In this document: positions 8,051 through 14,826 of the stretch, one piece after another
Position numbering within the stretch: the stretch's first letter is position 1
Layout: each line of letters starts with the position of its first letter
Assembly: GCA_944369635.1 (NCBI GenBank)
Contig: CALVXL010000173.1
Location: 1 to 16,227, forward strand
DNA: 16,227 bases
Direction of reading: 5' to 3'
From: an uncultured Clostridia bacterium
GTDB lineage: Bacteria; Bacillota; Clostridia; Christensenellales; Borkfalkiaceae
The notes under the pieces: generated by a model
The model's input: the letters and a program-made list of their open reading frames with translations, nothing else
The model's database searches: none
Told to the model about the DNA's origin: nothing
Made by a program: the position numbers and the translations under genes

Positions 8051-8083
8051 CCTCTCCTTATTTTTTAAAAATCGTGCTGCTTG

Positions 8084-10549
8084 TTATTTGACGTAATTCA
8101 CGTTCCAGATTTCAAACAACGGTCCGCAATAAGCCGACGGCGTACCGTAAAGCGTAGTCGCGTCGATGACTTCGTTGTTGTAAACGAACATATTGTTCCT
8201 CTGATAGGTCGGCACTTCCACGTCGATACGTGCGAGCACGTCGAGCGCTTCTTCATAGATGGGCTTACGCGCGTCCAACGTCATATATCTCGTGCCCTCT
8301 TCGATAAGGTATCCGAGGTAAGTGATGAGTTCTTTTTGGTTGAACGTGCCTTCTTCATTTGCCTCCGTAACGCCTTCGAGCGTATATTTCGGCGTAAAGG
8401 TAACGGTGCCGTAATCGTCGCCGAAATCAACGCCTTTTATCCCTTCGTACATATACTTGATACCGTTGGAAATGACGCTGTTCGCCTGGGAAGCATAGTG
8501 GTAAACCTGATACATATCCGGATCGGGCGTGGAGCTCCATGCCAGCGCATAGATCGCTACCGTACCCGCATTGACGTTCGCAATCAACTGCAGATCGGTT
8601 TCGACCCTCGCCGTAAATCCGAGTTCCTGCAAAAGATCCGCCGCCTGCAGGAAAATTCCGCCTGCGGGGTGCGAAGCCGCGTCGCTGGGAAGCGTAAGCA
8701 CGTATTCGGGCAAAGCCGCGCCGTTCTTACCCGCCGTGAATTTGCCGCTCGCTTCGTCGTAAGCGAAGCCCGCGAGTTTGAACTGTTCGACAGCGGCAGC
8801 CTTGGTCTCGTCGTAAGCGTACATCGCCGTAGCGTTTTCGGGATAAGCCCAGGAAACGGTGGTCTGCGAACGGTAGATGACCTGCGCAAGGCCGTCGGGA
8901 TAATATTCGTAGACTTTATTGAGATTGAACAGCGTGGTCAGCGCGATACGTTCGTGCAGGTTGGGAATGAGCGCCGCGTTGAGCCCGATATAACCGTAAC
9001 CGAGGTTGGCGACGGTAATCGAAGTAAGATTTTTGTTTTTGCCGATTTCCGCCATATTGGAACTGTTGGCGTCCACATTGCCGTAATCGATTTCCTTGGC
9101 TTTCAACGCGTCGAGCTCGCCGCCGAGTTCCATGCCGCGGATCGTCACGTTTTTGATTTTCGCATTGGTGATATTGTCGCCGCCCATCGTGTCGAAATAG
9201 GTATTTCTTTCGAGCTGAACGGTCTGATTCGAATAGCTTTTGAATACGTACGGGCCCGCGCCTAAAGGCGAGTTGTTATACGTTTCGATATGGTCGAGGA
9301 ATTTGGAATCGGTGGTGAGATCCGCCGCTTTACCCAGAGGCACGCCGTAATTCACAACCTCTTTCTGCATGCTGTCATAATTGAAGCCCGCGGTGTAATA
9401 GTCCTTGGAAGCAACCGCAAACGAGAACTGCAGAATCGCCTTGGGGTCCTGCTTGGTCAACACCACGCGCACGCCTTCCTTTCCGTCCTTTTCAAACTTG
9501 GACAAGCCAGAAACGCTCTTTACGTTGCCGAGCACCGTGGCCGAATATTCCGCGAAATACGCGTCCTGTGCCGTGGACAGCATGGAATAACCTATACCCT
9601 CCGTGCTGTCAAGAGTGGAATAATCCACTTTCCCGTTGTCGCCCGTATATTTAAATTCGATTTCGTCCCAGTAATTCTGAACGGTGATCGAATTCACGTC
9701 GTACTGTTTTCCGGAAACGCCGGTGATCTTGCCGTCCGAAACGGCGCCGTTACTGAATCCCCACATATTCAAAGCATATGCCGTTTTCAAAGAATCGGTA
9801 TTGATCATATCCGCCGTATAGCTTTCGCCGAAAACAGATTTGACGTATTCGTCGGTCAGATAATTTGCCGCCACATAATCGATAATGGACTGCGCAAACG
9901 GAACTTTGGTCTTATCGAGTTCCGACCAATAGAAATTGACTTTCGCCTGATCCACGCCCGATACCGACGTCGCGCCTTCGCCTGCGGCGAGGATCGCTTC
10001 GATTTCCTTGATGACCTCGCTTGCGTTAGCGGATTGATATCTGTATTCTTCCAATCCTAAGATAGGCACGGTATACATCGTGCCGCCGCCGTCATATGCG
10101 GGATCGATATAAGTGTACATGTTGAAGAGCACATTGTCCGCAGTGATCGCCGCGCCGTTGGAGAACTTAGCGCCTTTTTTCAAAATAAAGTCGTAAACGA
10201 CGTAATCGCCTTCTTCGTACGCATTTTTCTTTTCAAAGGTTTGCAGATCGTCGGTATAATAAATTTCATACGATTCCGCAACGGATGAATGTTCGTTGTC
10301 GGCAACGAGCGAGCCGTCCGGATCGTTGGACAAAAGTCCCGCGAAAATATAACCTATTACCTCCTGATCATACCCATTCGTCACCAGAAACGGATTGAAA
10401 ACGCCGTCCATGGTGCTCGTCTGCAAAACCAGAGAACGTTCTTCGGGGTCTAAGTTGTTTTTCTTGTTGCAGGCCGCGCCGAAGCACACGCCGACAGCGA
10501 GAACCGCCCCGAAAGCCACGCTCAGCAGCTTCGTGAGAGATTTTCTCAT
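8084..10549 (-). CDS. oppA: Oversized family 5 solute-binding lipoprotein (OppA-type)
   Basis: An 821-residue extracytoplasmic binding protein that should deliver substrate to OppB/OppC. It opens with a basic, hydrophobic lipoprotein signal (MRKSLTKLLS...) and a lipobox-like FGAAC, lipidation expected at Cys27; the -3 Gly is unusual. SBP_bac_5 landmarks are NGYDQEVIGYIFAGLL (58-73), FSNGAAITADNVLFN (129-143), SPLGAGPYVFKSY (427-439) and SSTPDPDMYQVYHYAS in the last third. Typical family members are 500-600 residues; here about 190 extra residues (roughly 165-355) lie between the TADNVLFN and GAGPYVF blocks, so the family match is clear but the protein is enlarged. AGGAGG nine bases upstream fixes the ATG. 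It starts 67 bases after the InlB-repeat lipoprotein gene. Ligand class is not readable; peptides are the default, but relatives in other bacteria bind oligosaccharides or glycopeptides. Confidence 0.92.
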   Translation of the reverse strand: MRKSLTKLLSVAFGAVLAVGVCFGAACNKKNNLDPEERSLVLQTSTMDGVFNPFLVTNGYDQEVIGYIFAGLLSNDPDGSLVADNEHSSVAESYEIYYTDDLQTFEKKNAYEEGDYVVYDFILKKGAKFSNGAAITADNVLFNMYTYIDPAYDGGGTMYTVPILGLEEYRYQSANASEVIKEIEAILAAGEGATSVSGVDQAKVNFYWSELDKTKVPFAQSIIDYVAANYLTDEYVKSVFGESYTADMINTDSLKTAYALNMWGFSNGAVSDGKITGVSGKQYDVNSITVQNYWDEIEFKYTGDNGKVDYSTLDSTEGIGYSMLSTAQDAYFAEYSATVLGNVKSVSGLSKFEKDGKEGVRVVLTKQDPKAILQFSFAVASKDYYTAGFNYDSMQKEVVNYGVPLGKAADLTTDSKFLDHIETYNNSPLGAGPYVFKSYSNQTVQLERNTYFDTMGGDNITNAKIKNVTIRGMELGGELDALKAKEIDYGNVDANSSNMAEIGKNKNLTSITVANLGYGYIGLNAALIPNLHERIALTTLFNLNKVYEYYPDGLAQVIYRSQTTVSWAYPENATAMYAYDETKAAAVEQFKLAGFAYDEASGKFTAGKNGAALPEYVLTLPSDAASHPAGGIFLQAADLLQELGFTARVETDLQLIANVNAGTVAIYALAWSSTPDPDMYQVYHYASQANSVISNGIKYMYEGIKGVDFGDDYGTVTFTPKYTLEGVTEANEEGTFNQKELITYLGYLIEEGTRYMTLDARKPIYEEALDVLARIDVEVPTYQRNNMFVYNNEVIDATTLYGTPSAYCGPLFEIWNVNYVK

Positions 10550-10574
10550 GATAAATTACCTCCTGATTTATTTT

Positions 10575-10589
10575 CGGGCCGTCTGCCCG
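10575..10589. other. Small hairpin in the 67-base gap before oppA
   Basis: CGGGC / GCCCG form a 5-bp GC stem around a five-base loop, followed on the minus strand by AAAATAAAT and then the AGGAGG of oppA. There is no T-run, so it is not an evident terminator, and I see no convincing promoter in this gap. Read-through from the lipoprotein gene to oppA is therefore expected. A 10-bp palindrome CCGATATCGG sits beside it near 10605-10614. Confidence 0.35.
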
Positions 10590-10616
10590 TATTGACAAAT
10601 AAAGCCGATATCGGTT

Positions 10617-12437
10617 TCAAGGATTGACGCCCACGTATTTCAGCTTATCGCCGTAAGCTGCCGATAAGGACTGTCCCGCGGCGGCCGTTCCCGCGCAGGA
10701 TTCAAACGAAGAGCCTTGCGCGACCGCCGCAACCGCTCCGTAAGTGAACTGCGCCGTACGCGCCGCAGTATCGTCGGTATCGATCGAAACTTGCACCGAA
10801 CAGTTCTTTACGACGGTATTTGTCGCCGTGCCGACGAGCCCGCCGAACACGATGTCGCCGAGTTTCATCGCGGAAGACGCGTTTTTGACGGTAACTTCAT
10901 ATTGTACCGTAACGCCTTCGATCTTCGCGCCGTCCGTTTTGGGGAACAGCCCGAAAGACGCTTCGCTCGCGATTTTCATGGAATTGTCCACTACATAGGT
11001 GAAGTTTTCTATCTTTTTGCCGAAGGAAATAAATTCGCCCGTAAACGTACCGTTCTTTCCGAATCCCAAAGGATTGGTATCGGTAAAGACTTTGCCGTCA
11101 AAGTCGATATCCGCCGCGAGCAGGTATTTGCCGCTCGGATTTTCACCGACTTTTTCAAGGGAATTTTTCGTGGTCAGGCGGGTATACGTTCCGTCGATCA
11201 TATATGCATATAAATCGAGTAAAACGCTGTCCTCGGGGTAGAGATCGTTTGCAAAGTCCCATTCATCGAACGCGTTTTCCGATTTGCTCCACGCGACGAA
11301 CGTTTTGCCCGACTGGGAAGGAATTCTCTCCAGCACGTCGATCGTTCCGCCCTGCACGATATCCTGCGTCTTTCCGCTCCCCGCGCTCTTTGTGGTGATA
11401 TCGGTATACGTGCCGTCGGGGAAATGGAAACGTACGGTCGCTTTTTTCGTCCAGTGCGCGTAAAGCGTGGTATCTTTGGTTACGCGGTCGTTTGCAAAAT
11501 CCCAATATTCGGAAGGAGCGGCCTCGAATTTTTCCATATCGGAAGGCGAGCCCGCAGAACTGTACACGTACTGCGCTTTTACGTTATAACGCTCCCCCTC
11601 TTTGCCCTCTTCGTATAAAACGTATCTGCCGTTCTCGTAGACGTACGATCCGTTTTTGGCCGCTTCAAACATAAAGTCGATATCGACATATTCCGAACGG
11701 AAAGAGTATTTTTCTCCGTCGCTGTCCGTCGCTTCTTTAAACGCCGCCTTATAACGCGGCAGAGCTTCAAACATCTGCGCATATTTTTCGGCATTTTCGA
11801 AAGCCTCCGCATCGCAGAGCGAAGTATAGGAGATATATCCTTTTATCTGAGAAACTTCCTCGTATCCGAACAAGCCCCACGCTTCGTAACTGTCCTGATA
11901 ATCGCTTACGTCGCCGTCCGCGTCGTATATTTTAAATTCGTTTTCATACCAGACGTATTGCACGTCTTCGGAAGCGGAATCGTCCGCAACGATCTGCACG
12001 TAGTCGGCATTTTCGTCTTCCTCGTAAACGAGTTCGAACGTTCCCTCCGCATCGGCTACATACGCGCCGTTGCCGTTTTCGGCGTCGAGGTAAATATAGT
12101 TGCCCGTAACCGACGGCTTAAAAGTGATGTTTTCCTGCTCGTACCAGCCCTGCAGGTTATATCCCGTCCGCGTAGCGATGCCGAACCCTGCCAGAATATA
12201 CGGATCGTCCACGTATTCGTCATAATAAGCGGGGATCTTCGAATTTTCTTCCACGTAAATCCTGCGCTCCGTTTTGGTCTTACTGCCGAGATATCCGCCG
12301 TTGCCGTTATATATGACGAGGTATTTACCGGACGAATCGAAACTTTCGCTTTTGCTGCAAGCGGAAAACGCCCCGGCAAGACACGCCGCACATAACGCTA
12401 TACAGATAAAAATCAGTACCTTTTTTGCTTTTTTCAT
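10617..12437 (-). CDS. Surface lipoprotein with InlB-type repeats and a GLUG-like tail
   Basis: A 606-residue predicted lipoprotein, first gene of the opp unit. The start is the ATG at 12435-12437, backed by GGAAGGA upstream; the frame is open 17 codons further but that stretch lacks a signal and lies over leader hairpins. Signal: MKKAKKVLIF then LAGAFSAC, lipidation at Cys27. Residues about 38-100 (YNGNGGYLG ... RTGYNLQGWYE) resemble an InlB_B/Flg_new repeat. Two 'WDFAN(D)' units, at 311-330 (ending TTLYAHW) and 392-412, are the conserved ends of further repeats. The tail 436-550 (LLAADIDFDG, GTFTGEF, ASFGLF, FGGLVGTATNTVVKNCSV) has the spacing of GLUG-type beta-helix modules. Such proteins sit on the outer surface and bind polymers or other proteins. 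Position directly before oppA suggests a transporter-associated surface factor; that is inference. Confidence 0.85.
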   Translation of the reverse strand: MKKAKKVLIFICIALCAACLAGAFSACSKSESFDSSGKYLVIYNGNGGYLGSKTKTERRIYVEENSKIPAYYDEYVDDPYILAGFGIATRTGYNLQGWYEQENITFKPSVTGNYIYLDAENGNGAYVADAEGTFELVYEEDENADYVQIVADDSASEDVQYVWYENEFKIYDADGDVSDYQDSYEAWGLFGYEEVSQIKGYISYTSLCDAEAFENAEKYAQMFEALPRYKAAFKEATDSDGEKYSFRSEYVDIDFMFEAAKNGSYVYENGRYVLYEEGKEGERYNVKAQYVYSSAGSPSDMEKFEAAPSEYWDFANDRVTKDTTLYAHWTKKATVRFHFPDGTYTDITTKSAGSGKTQDIVQGGTIDVLERIPSQSGKTFVAWSKSENAFDEWDFANDLYPEDSVLLDLYAYMIDGTYTRLTTKNSLEKVGENPSGKYLLAADIDFDGKVFTDTNPLGFGKNGTFTGEFISFGKKIENFTYVVDNSMKIASEASFGLFPKTDGAKIEGVTVQYEVTVKNASSAMKLGDIVFGGLVGTATNTVVKNCSVQVSIDTDDTAARTAQFTYGAVAAVAQGSSFESCAGTAAAGQSLSAAYGDKLKYVGVNP

Positions 12438-12457
12438 ATTTCCTTCCGTAAAACGTC

Positions 12458-12502
12458 GTTTTCTTTTTGCCGAGCAAAAAGAAAACAAGGCCTTGTTTTT
12501 GC
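12458..12502 (-). promoter_or_regulatory. Mutually exclusive hairpins in the leader of the opp unit
   Basis: In the roughly 80-base leader, arm A (12502-12491, GCAAAAACAAGG), arm B (12490-12474) and arm C (12470-12458, GCAAAAAGAAAAC) compete. A:B includes an 18-bp perfect palindrome, AAAACAAGGCCTTGTTTT (12499-12482). B:C is a perfect 13-bp stem with a TCG loop. Both use bases 12486-12482. The ribosome site GGAAGGA lies just downstream and is not covered by either. There is no T-run after B:C, so this is not a standard terminator. It could instead be DNA operator sites or an mRNA-stabilising element. Confidence 0.55.
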
Positions 12503-12523
12503 GTGATTTTTCCTGTTTTTACC

Positions 12524-12552
12524 AGTTTATAAAAATAAGCCGAAAATGTCAA
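12524..12552 (-). promoter_or_regulatory. Promoter of the lipoprotein/opp unit
   Basis: On the minus strand TTGACA (12552-12547) is followed after 17 bases by TAAACT (12529-12524), a perfect -35 and a four-of-six -10. A TATAAA two bases earlier is an alternative -10 with a short spacer. Expected transcription start is near 12517. The -35 box lies inside an imperfect inverted repeat at 12539-12562. Confidence 0.75.
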
Positions 12553-12562
12553 GATAATCGGC
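12539..12562. promoter_or_regulatory. Possible operator over the -35 box of the opp unit
   Basis: GCCGA (12539-12543) and TCGGC (12558-12562) bound a 24-bp imperfect palindrome in which 8 of 12 positions are symmetric. It is centred on the TTGACA box, the position expected for a repressor site. No cognate regulator is identifiable. Confidence 0.35.
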
Positions 12563-12570
12563 CAAGATTA

Positions 12571-12633
12571 TGCATAAAATTATAAATTTATTTAATAAAA
12601 GCGTTTTATACCGTAAAAAACAACCTTTATGCA
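12571..12633. other. AT-rich spacer with weak hairpins
   Basis: The gap after the zinc-ribbon gene holds an inverted repeat TGCATAAA / TTTATGCA (12571-12578, 12626-12633) enclosing a small ATAAAA-GCG-TTTTAT hairpin (12595-12609). On the minus strand the small hairpin is followed by an AT-rich but not T-only stretch, so it is at best a weak terminator for the two-gene membrane unit. Confidence 0.3.
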
Positions 12634-12634
12634 C

Positions 12635-13003
12635 TCACATCGCCCGCCAGATTAAAAACGCGACGGCGATCACGCCGAGCACGGCAAACAGTATGCGGCG
12701 GATCTTTTTGCTCTGCGCTTCGCTCAAAGGCACATAACCTTCGTATCCGCAACGCGCGCAACGGCTTTTCCTCGTTTCGAGTTCCGCCCCGCACTGCGGA
12801 CAGAAAAATTTTTCCTCCTTGCTCTTTTCCGCGGGCGAAATCTTTTCTTCGGGAGAAGTTCCGCTTTCCGAAAGCTTTGCGCCCTCTTCGCCGTTCGGTT
12901 TTTCCTCCGCCTTCGCCGCTTCGTTTATTTTTATTTCTTCGTAAAACTCCTGCAATTTCGCGCGTTTTTCCGCTCTGCGTTCCCGCGCCGTCTTTTTCGC
13001 CAT
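12635..13003 (-). CDS. Zinc-ribbon single-pass membrane protein of unknown function
   Basis: A 122-residue protein. Residues 1-65 are hydrophilic, beginning KKTARERRAEKRAKL and then Glu/Lys-rich and probably disordered. Residues 68-85 form a CPQC-x10-CARC zinc ribbon (Cys68, 71, 82, 85), and residues 103-119 are a single hydrophobic helix near the C-terminus with only WRAM beyond. Tail-anchored topology with the ribbon in the cytoplasm is likely from the basic N-terminus. The start overlaps closely with the gene upstream: its ATG follows that gene's TAA by one base, with GGGGGAG inside the upstream gene as ribosome site, so the two are translationally coupled. Zinc ribbons of this short form occur in many unrelated small proteins, so no function can be assigned. 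Confidence 0.8.
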   Translation of the reverse strand: MAKKTARERRAEKRAKLQEFYEEIKINEAAKAEEKPNGEEGAKLSESGTSPEEKISPAEKSKEEKFFCPQCGAELETRKSRCARCGYEGYVPLSEAQSKKIRRILFAVLGVIAVAFLIWRAM

Positions 13004-13004
13004 G

Positions 13005-13562
13005 TTATCTCCCCCTCACATACGGTTTGCGCGGCGCTTCCGCCTTTTCGCCGAATACGTGTTCAAGCACCGCGGGATATTGCAAAAGACACTGAAAGAC
13101 GATCATTTTATTTTGCTTCTCTTTCAAAAGAACATCGCCCTCTTCCCTGCGGCCGATATATACTTTCTCTTCTTTGAAACGTTCGTGATACTCGCTGTAC
13201 CAAACCGCTTCGTCCGCGGCGATAAACAACTTGCCTTTCCGTATCCCGCCGCTCGTCAGCACGGCGCAATCGATTAAAAAATACCAAAGCACCGCCAAAA
13301 AACTTACCAAAAATATCGCGCCGAAAACGATCGCCGACACCCGTGATTTTTCCACCGCCGCAATAAAATATACGTCGATTATAAATATTCCCAGATAGGC
13401 GGCAAGCACGCCGAGCGCAAACTTAAGAGAAAAATCATACATCTTAACGCTCTTGCCCGCATCCAGTTTTTCAATCGCCTTCTTTGCGATCTTTCGCGCA
13501 CGCTCGCGCTTTTTCGGACTGATTTTCTCTTTTTTTACGGGAAATTTCAGCTTATCTTTCAT
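13005..13562 (-). CDS. Two-helix membrane protein of unknown function
   Basis: A 185-residue protein. The first 40 residues are strongly basic (KFPVKKEKISPKKRERARK...), followed by two membrane helices (about 46-69 and 76-98) with a very short loop between them. A C-terminal soluble domain of about 85 residues follows, containing KGKLFIAADEAVWYSEY and EEKVYIGRREEGDVLL. The domain looks like a compact beta-rich fold of the PH-like kind seen behind paired helices in bacterial membrane proteins, but this is only a resemblance. The basic start suggests that both ends are cytoplasmic. ATG with GGGGGGAG close upstream; a perfect promoter lies about 30 bases above. It forms a two-gene unit with the zinc-ribbon protein. 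Confidence 0.8.
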   Translation of the reverse strand: MKDKLKFPVKKEKISPKKRERARKIAKKAIEKLDAGKSVKMYDFSLKFALGVLAAYLGIFIIDVYFIAAVEKSRVSAIVFGAIFLVSFLAVLWYFLIDCAVLTSGGIRKGKLFIAADEAVWYSEYHERFKEEKVYIGRREEGDVLLKEKQNKMIVFQCLLQYPAVLEHVFGEKAEAPRKPYVRGR

Positions 13563-13592
13563 GCTCCCCCCTGTTTCATAAGGTTTTGTATT

Positions 13593-13621
13593 ATTATAAG
13601 TATTTTTCCCGCCGATGTCAA
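13593..13621 (-). promoter_or_regulatory. Consensus promoter of the two small membrane protein genes
   Basis: On the minus strand TTGACA (13621-13616), 17-base spacer, TATAAT (13598-13593): both hexamers are perfect. Expected start is near 13586, about 24 bases before the ATG. Confidence 0.9.
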
Positions 13622-13780
13622 ATCATTTGTTTATGCAAAAAAACGGTTCGCTTTTTGCATATACAACATTTCCTTGCATAGTTATACAAAAAGTTTACAC
13701 TTCTTATATTGAAATAAGCTTAAATTTCCGCCGCGACGGCATTTTCGGACGCAAACCGAAAAAAAATATTGACCGAAAAT
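13622..13780. other. Non-coding spacer with TGCATA-type repeats
   Basis: This is most of a 318-base gap without a gene (13563-13880). It holds a perfect 10-bp inverted repeat TATGCAAAAA / TTTTTGCATA (13632-13641, 13652-13661) and a further TTGCATA (13674-13680) just upstream of the -35 box of the membrane-protein promoter. Two small hairpins follow, GCCG-CGA-CGGC (near 13730-13740) and TTTTCGG / CCGAAAA (near 13742-13763). I see no start codon with a ribosome site and no good plus-strand promoter, so there is no support for a gene. The repeats could be regulator sites. Confidence 0.5.
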
Positions 13781-13827
13781 AAAGGGCATAATCCGCGCGA
13801 TCAGCCAAAACGGATATGCCCTTTTTT
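13781..13827. terminator. Hairpin terminator after the flavoprotein gene, possibly two-way
   Basis: AAAGGGCAT-A-ATCCG (13781-13795) pairs with CGGATATGCCCTTT (13811-13824), a 14-bp stem with one bulged A and a 15-base loop. On the minus strand it is followed by TTTATTTTCGG and lies about 55 bases after the flavoprotein stop, so it should end the alcohol dehydrogenase unit. On the plus strand it is followed by a T-run, so it could also stop transcription from the other side, although no plus-strand gene is seen. Confidence 0.8.
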
Positions 13828-13880
13828 ATGTCACGATTCCGCCGCTTAACGGCCTGTTCCCGCTCGGACGCGATCTTCAA

Positions 13881-14420
13881 TCAGATTTTTTCGCCCGCCT
13901 CGTACGCTTCGGAAAGATATTTTGTATTTTCGATTTCGCCTTTCTTCCACACGCCCGCCGCGCGGAGTGCGCCGACCTCTTGCGCATTTTCCAGACAATC
14001 GAGAAACCCGCGGAAATCTTCCAGCGTCCTGTCCATGCAGGCGGGATCGCTTTCCGCACACGTCATGATAAAATAAAACTTTTTGCCGATCATTTCCGTA
14101 TAGCGCGCGCACGTTCTGTCGATAAGCGTCTTCATCTGCGCCGATATCGAATAAAAATATACGGGTGTAGCCATGACGATGATGTCGGCGTCGATCATTT
14201 TCTGCACCAACATCGCCGCGTCGTCTTTCTGCGGACACGGCAAATTCCTTTCGGAACACGCGCCGCAACCGACGCAGTAATTGATTTTATAATCTTTAAG
14301 AAATATCTTTTCCGCCGACTTTCCGCTCGCTTGCGCTCCTTTCATAAATTCGTCGCACAACCTGTCGGAATTTCCGCCCCTTCTCGGGCTCGACGATATG
14401 ATCAATACTTTTTCAGCCAT
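13881..14420 (-). CDS. Flavodoxin-fold NAD(P)H:FMN reductase / iron-sulfur flavoprotein
   Basis: A 179-residue protein of the FMN_red / iron-sulfur flavoprotein superfamily, expected to bind FMN and move electrons to small acceptors such as quinones. The phosphate loop is SSSPRRGGNSDRL (9-21). Residues 49-62 hold CVGCGAC...C, a Cys-x2-Cys-x2-Cys-x6-Cys spacing (Cys49, 52, 55, 62) like the compact motif that binds a 4Fe-4S cluster in archaeal iron-sulfur flavoproteins. ATPVYFYSISAQMKTLIDR (84-102) is the second flavin-binding loop. Length is slightly short of the usual 190-200. Its first eight bases overlap the end of the MerR gene, so it is coupled to it. The context suggests detoxification of quinones or other electrophiles. 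Whether a cluster is really bound needs spectroscopy; many relatives keep the cysteines without proof of a cluster. Confidence 0.88.
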   Translation of the reverse strand: MAEKVLIISSSPRRGGNSDRLCDEFMKGAQASGKSAEKIFLKDYKINYCVGCGACSERNLPCPQKDDAAMLVQKMIDADIIVMATPVYFYSISAQMKTLIDRTCARYTEMIGKKFYFIMTCAESDPACMDRTLEDFRGFLDCLENAQEVGALRAAGVWKKGEIENTKYLSEAYEAGEKI

Positions 14421-14808
14421 TTTTCTCTCCTTTTTTCATCAGTTTTTCCTGCGCGGGAATGAGAACGCTTTCGTAATTTTCTATCTTTTTATCGAGACGG
14501 GCGAGCGTTTTTTCAAGCTCCTCCACCCTGCGGGCAAGCTTATCCCGCTGCTCGATGAGAATATTTTTCCGTTCCTTCAGCGTGCCGTTTCCCGCCTTAA
14601 AAAGCGAAACGTATCTGATAAGCGCGTCCACTTCGATCCCGGCGCCGCGCATACAGACGATGAATTCCACCCAGTTGCACTCTTCTTCGCCGTAATTTCT
14701 GATGCCGCCCGCGCTCCGCGTGACCGAGGGGATCAGCCCGACGCGCTCGTAATAGCGGAGCGTGTCGGGCGTTATACCGTACTTGTCGGCTACCTGTGCG
14801 ATCGTCAT
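14413..14808 (-). CDS. MerR-family transcriptional regulator, AdhR-like
   Basis: A 131-residue regulator. Residues 1-70 form the winged helix-turn-helix (MTIAQVADKYGITPDTLRYY, then ERVGLIPSVTRSAGGIRNY), the MerR_1 signature; residues about 75-115 form the dimer coiled coil (LKERKNILIEQRDKLARRVE...). The effector domain is very short, as in aldehyde or thiol-reactive MerR proteins. Cys52 (FIVCMRG) falls at the same position as the sensor cysteine reported for Bacillus subtilis AdhR, so sensing of aldehydes or methylglyoxal by thiol alkylation is plausible. There are no extra cysteines for metal binding apart from Cys44. ATG preceded by GGAGGAAG. It follows the alcohol dehydrogenase by 18 bases, and the operator of the unit has the MerR layout, so it probably regulates its own operon. 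Confidence 0.92.
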   Translation of the reverse strand: MTIAQVADKYGITPDTLRYYERVGLIPSVTRSAGGIRNYGEEECNWVEFIVCMRGAGIEVDALIRYVSLFKAGNGTLKERKNILIEQRDKLARRVEELEKTLARLDKKIENYESVLIPAQEKLMKKGEKNG

Positions 14809-14826
14809 GCCGCTTCCTCCGATATA

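Noticed and set aside
4812..9265. Long open frames on the plus strand (for example 4812-5876, 6063-7211, 8081-9265) opposite the opp genes
   Set aside because: Their translations are rich in His, Arg and Phe without any domain, they lack ribosome sites, and they lie exactly opposite well-supported genes whose codon bias keeps the complementary frame open.
10592..10620. TTGACA on the plus strand and TTGAAA on the minus strand in the gap before oppA
   Set aside because: Neither has a -10 box at a proper distance (TTTCAA and TGTCAA respectively), so no promoter is called.
12438..12488. 17-codon upstream extension of the InlB-repeat lipoprotein
   Set aside because: It would bury the lipoprotein signal and runs over the leader hairpins; the ATG at 12437 has its own ribosome site followed by a normal signal peptide.
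13660..13827. Possible plus-strand small RNA ending at the two-way terminator
   Set aside because: The terminator fits on the plus strand, but no plus-strand promoter with acceptable -35 and -10 boxes was found in the spacer.
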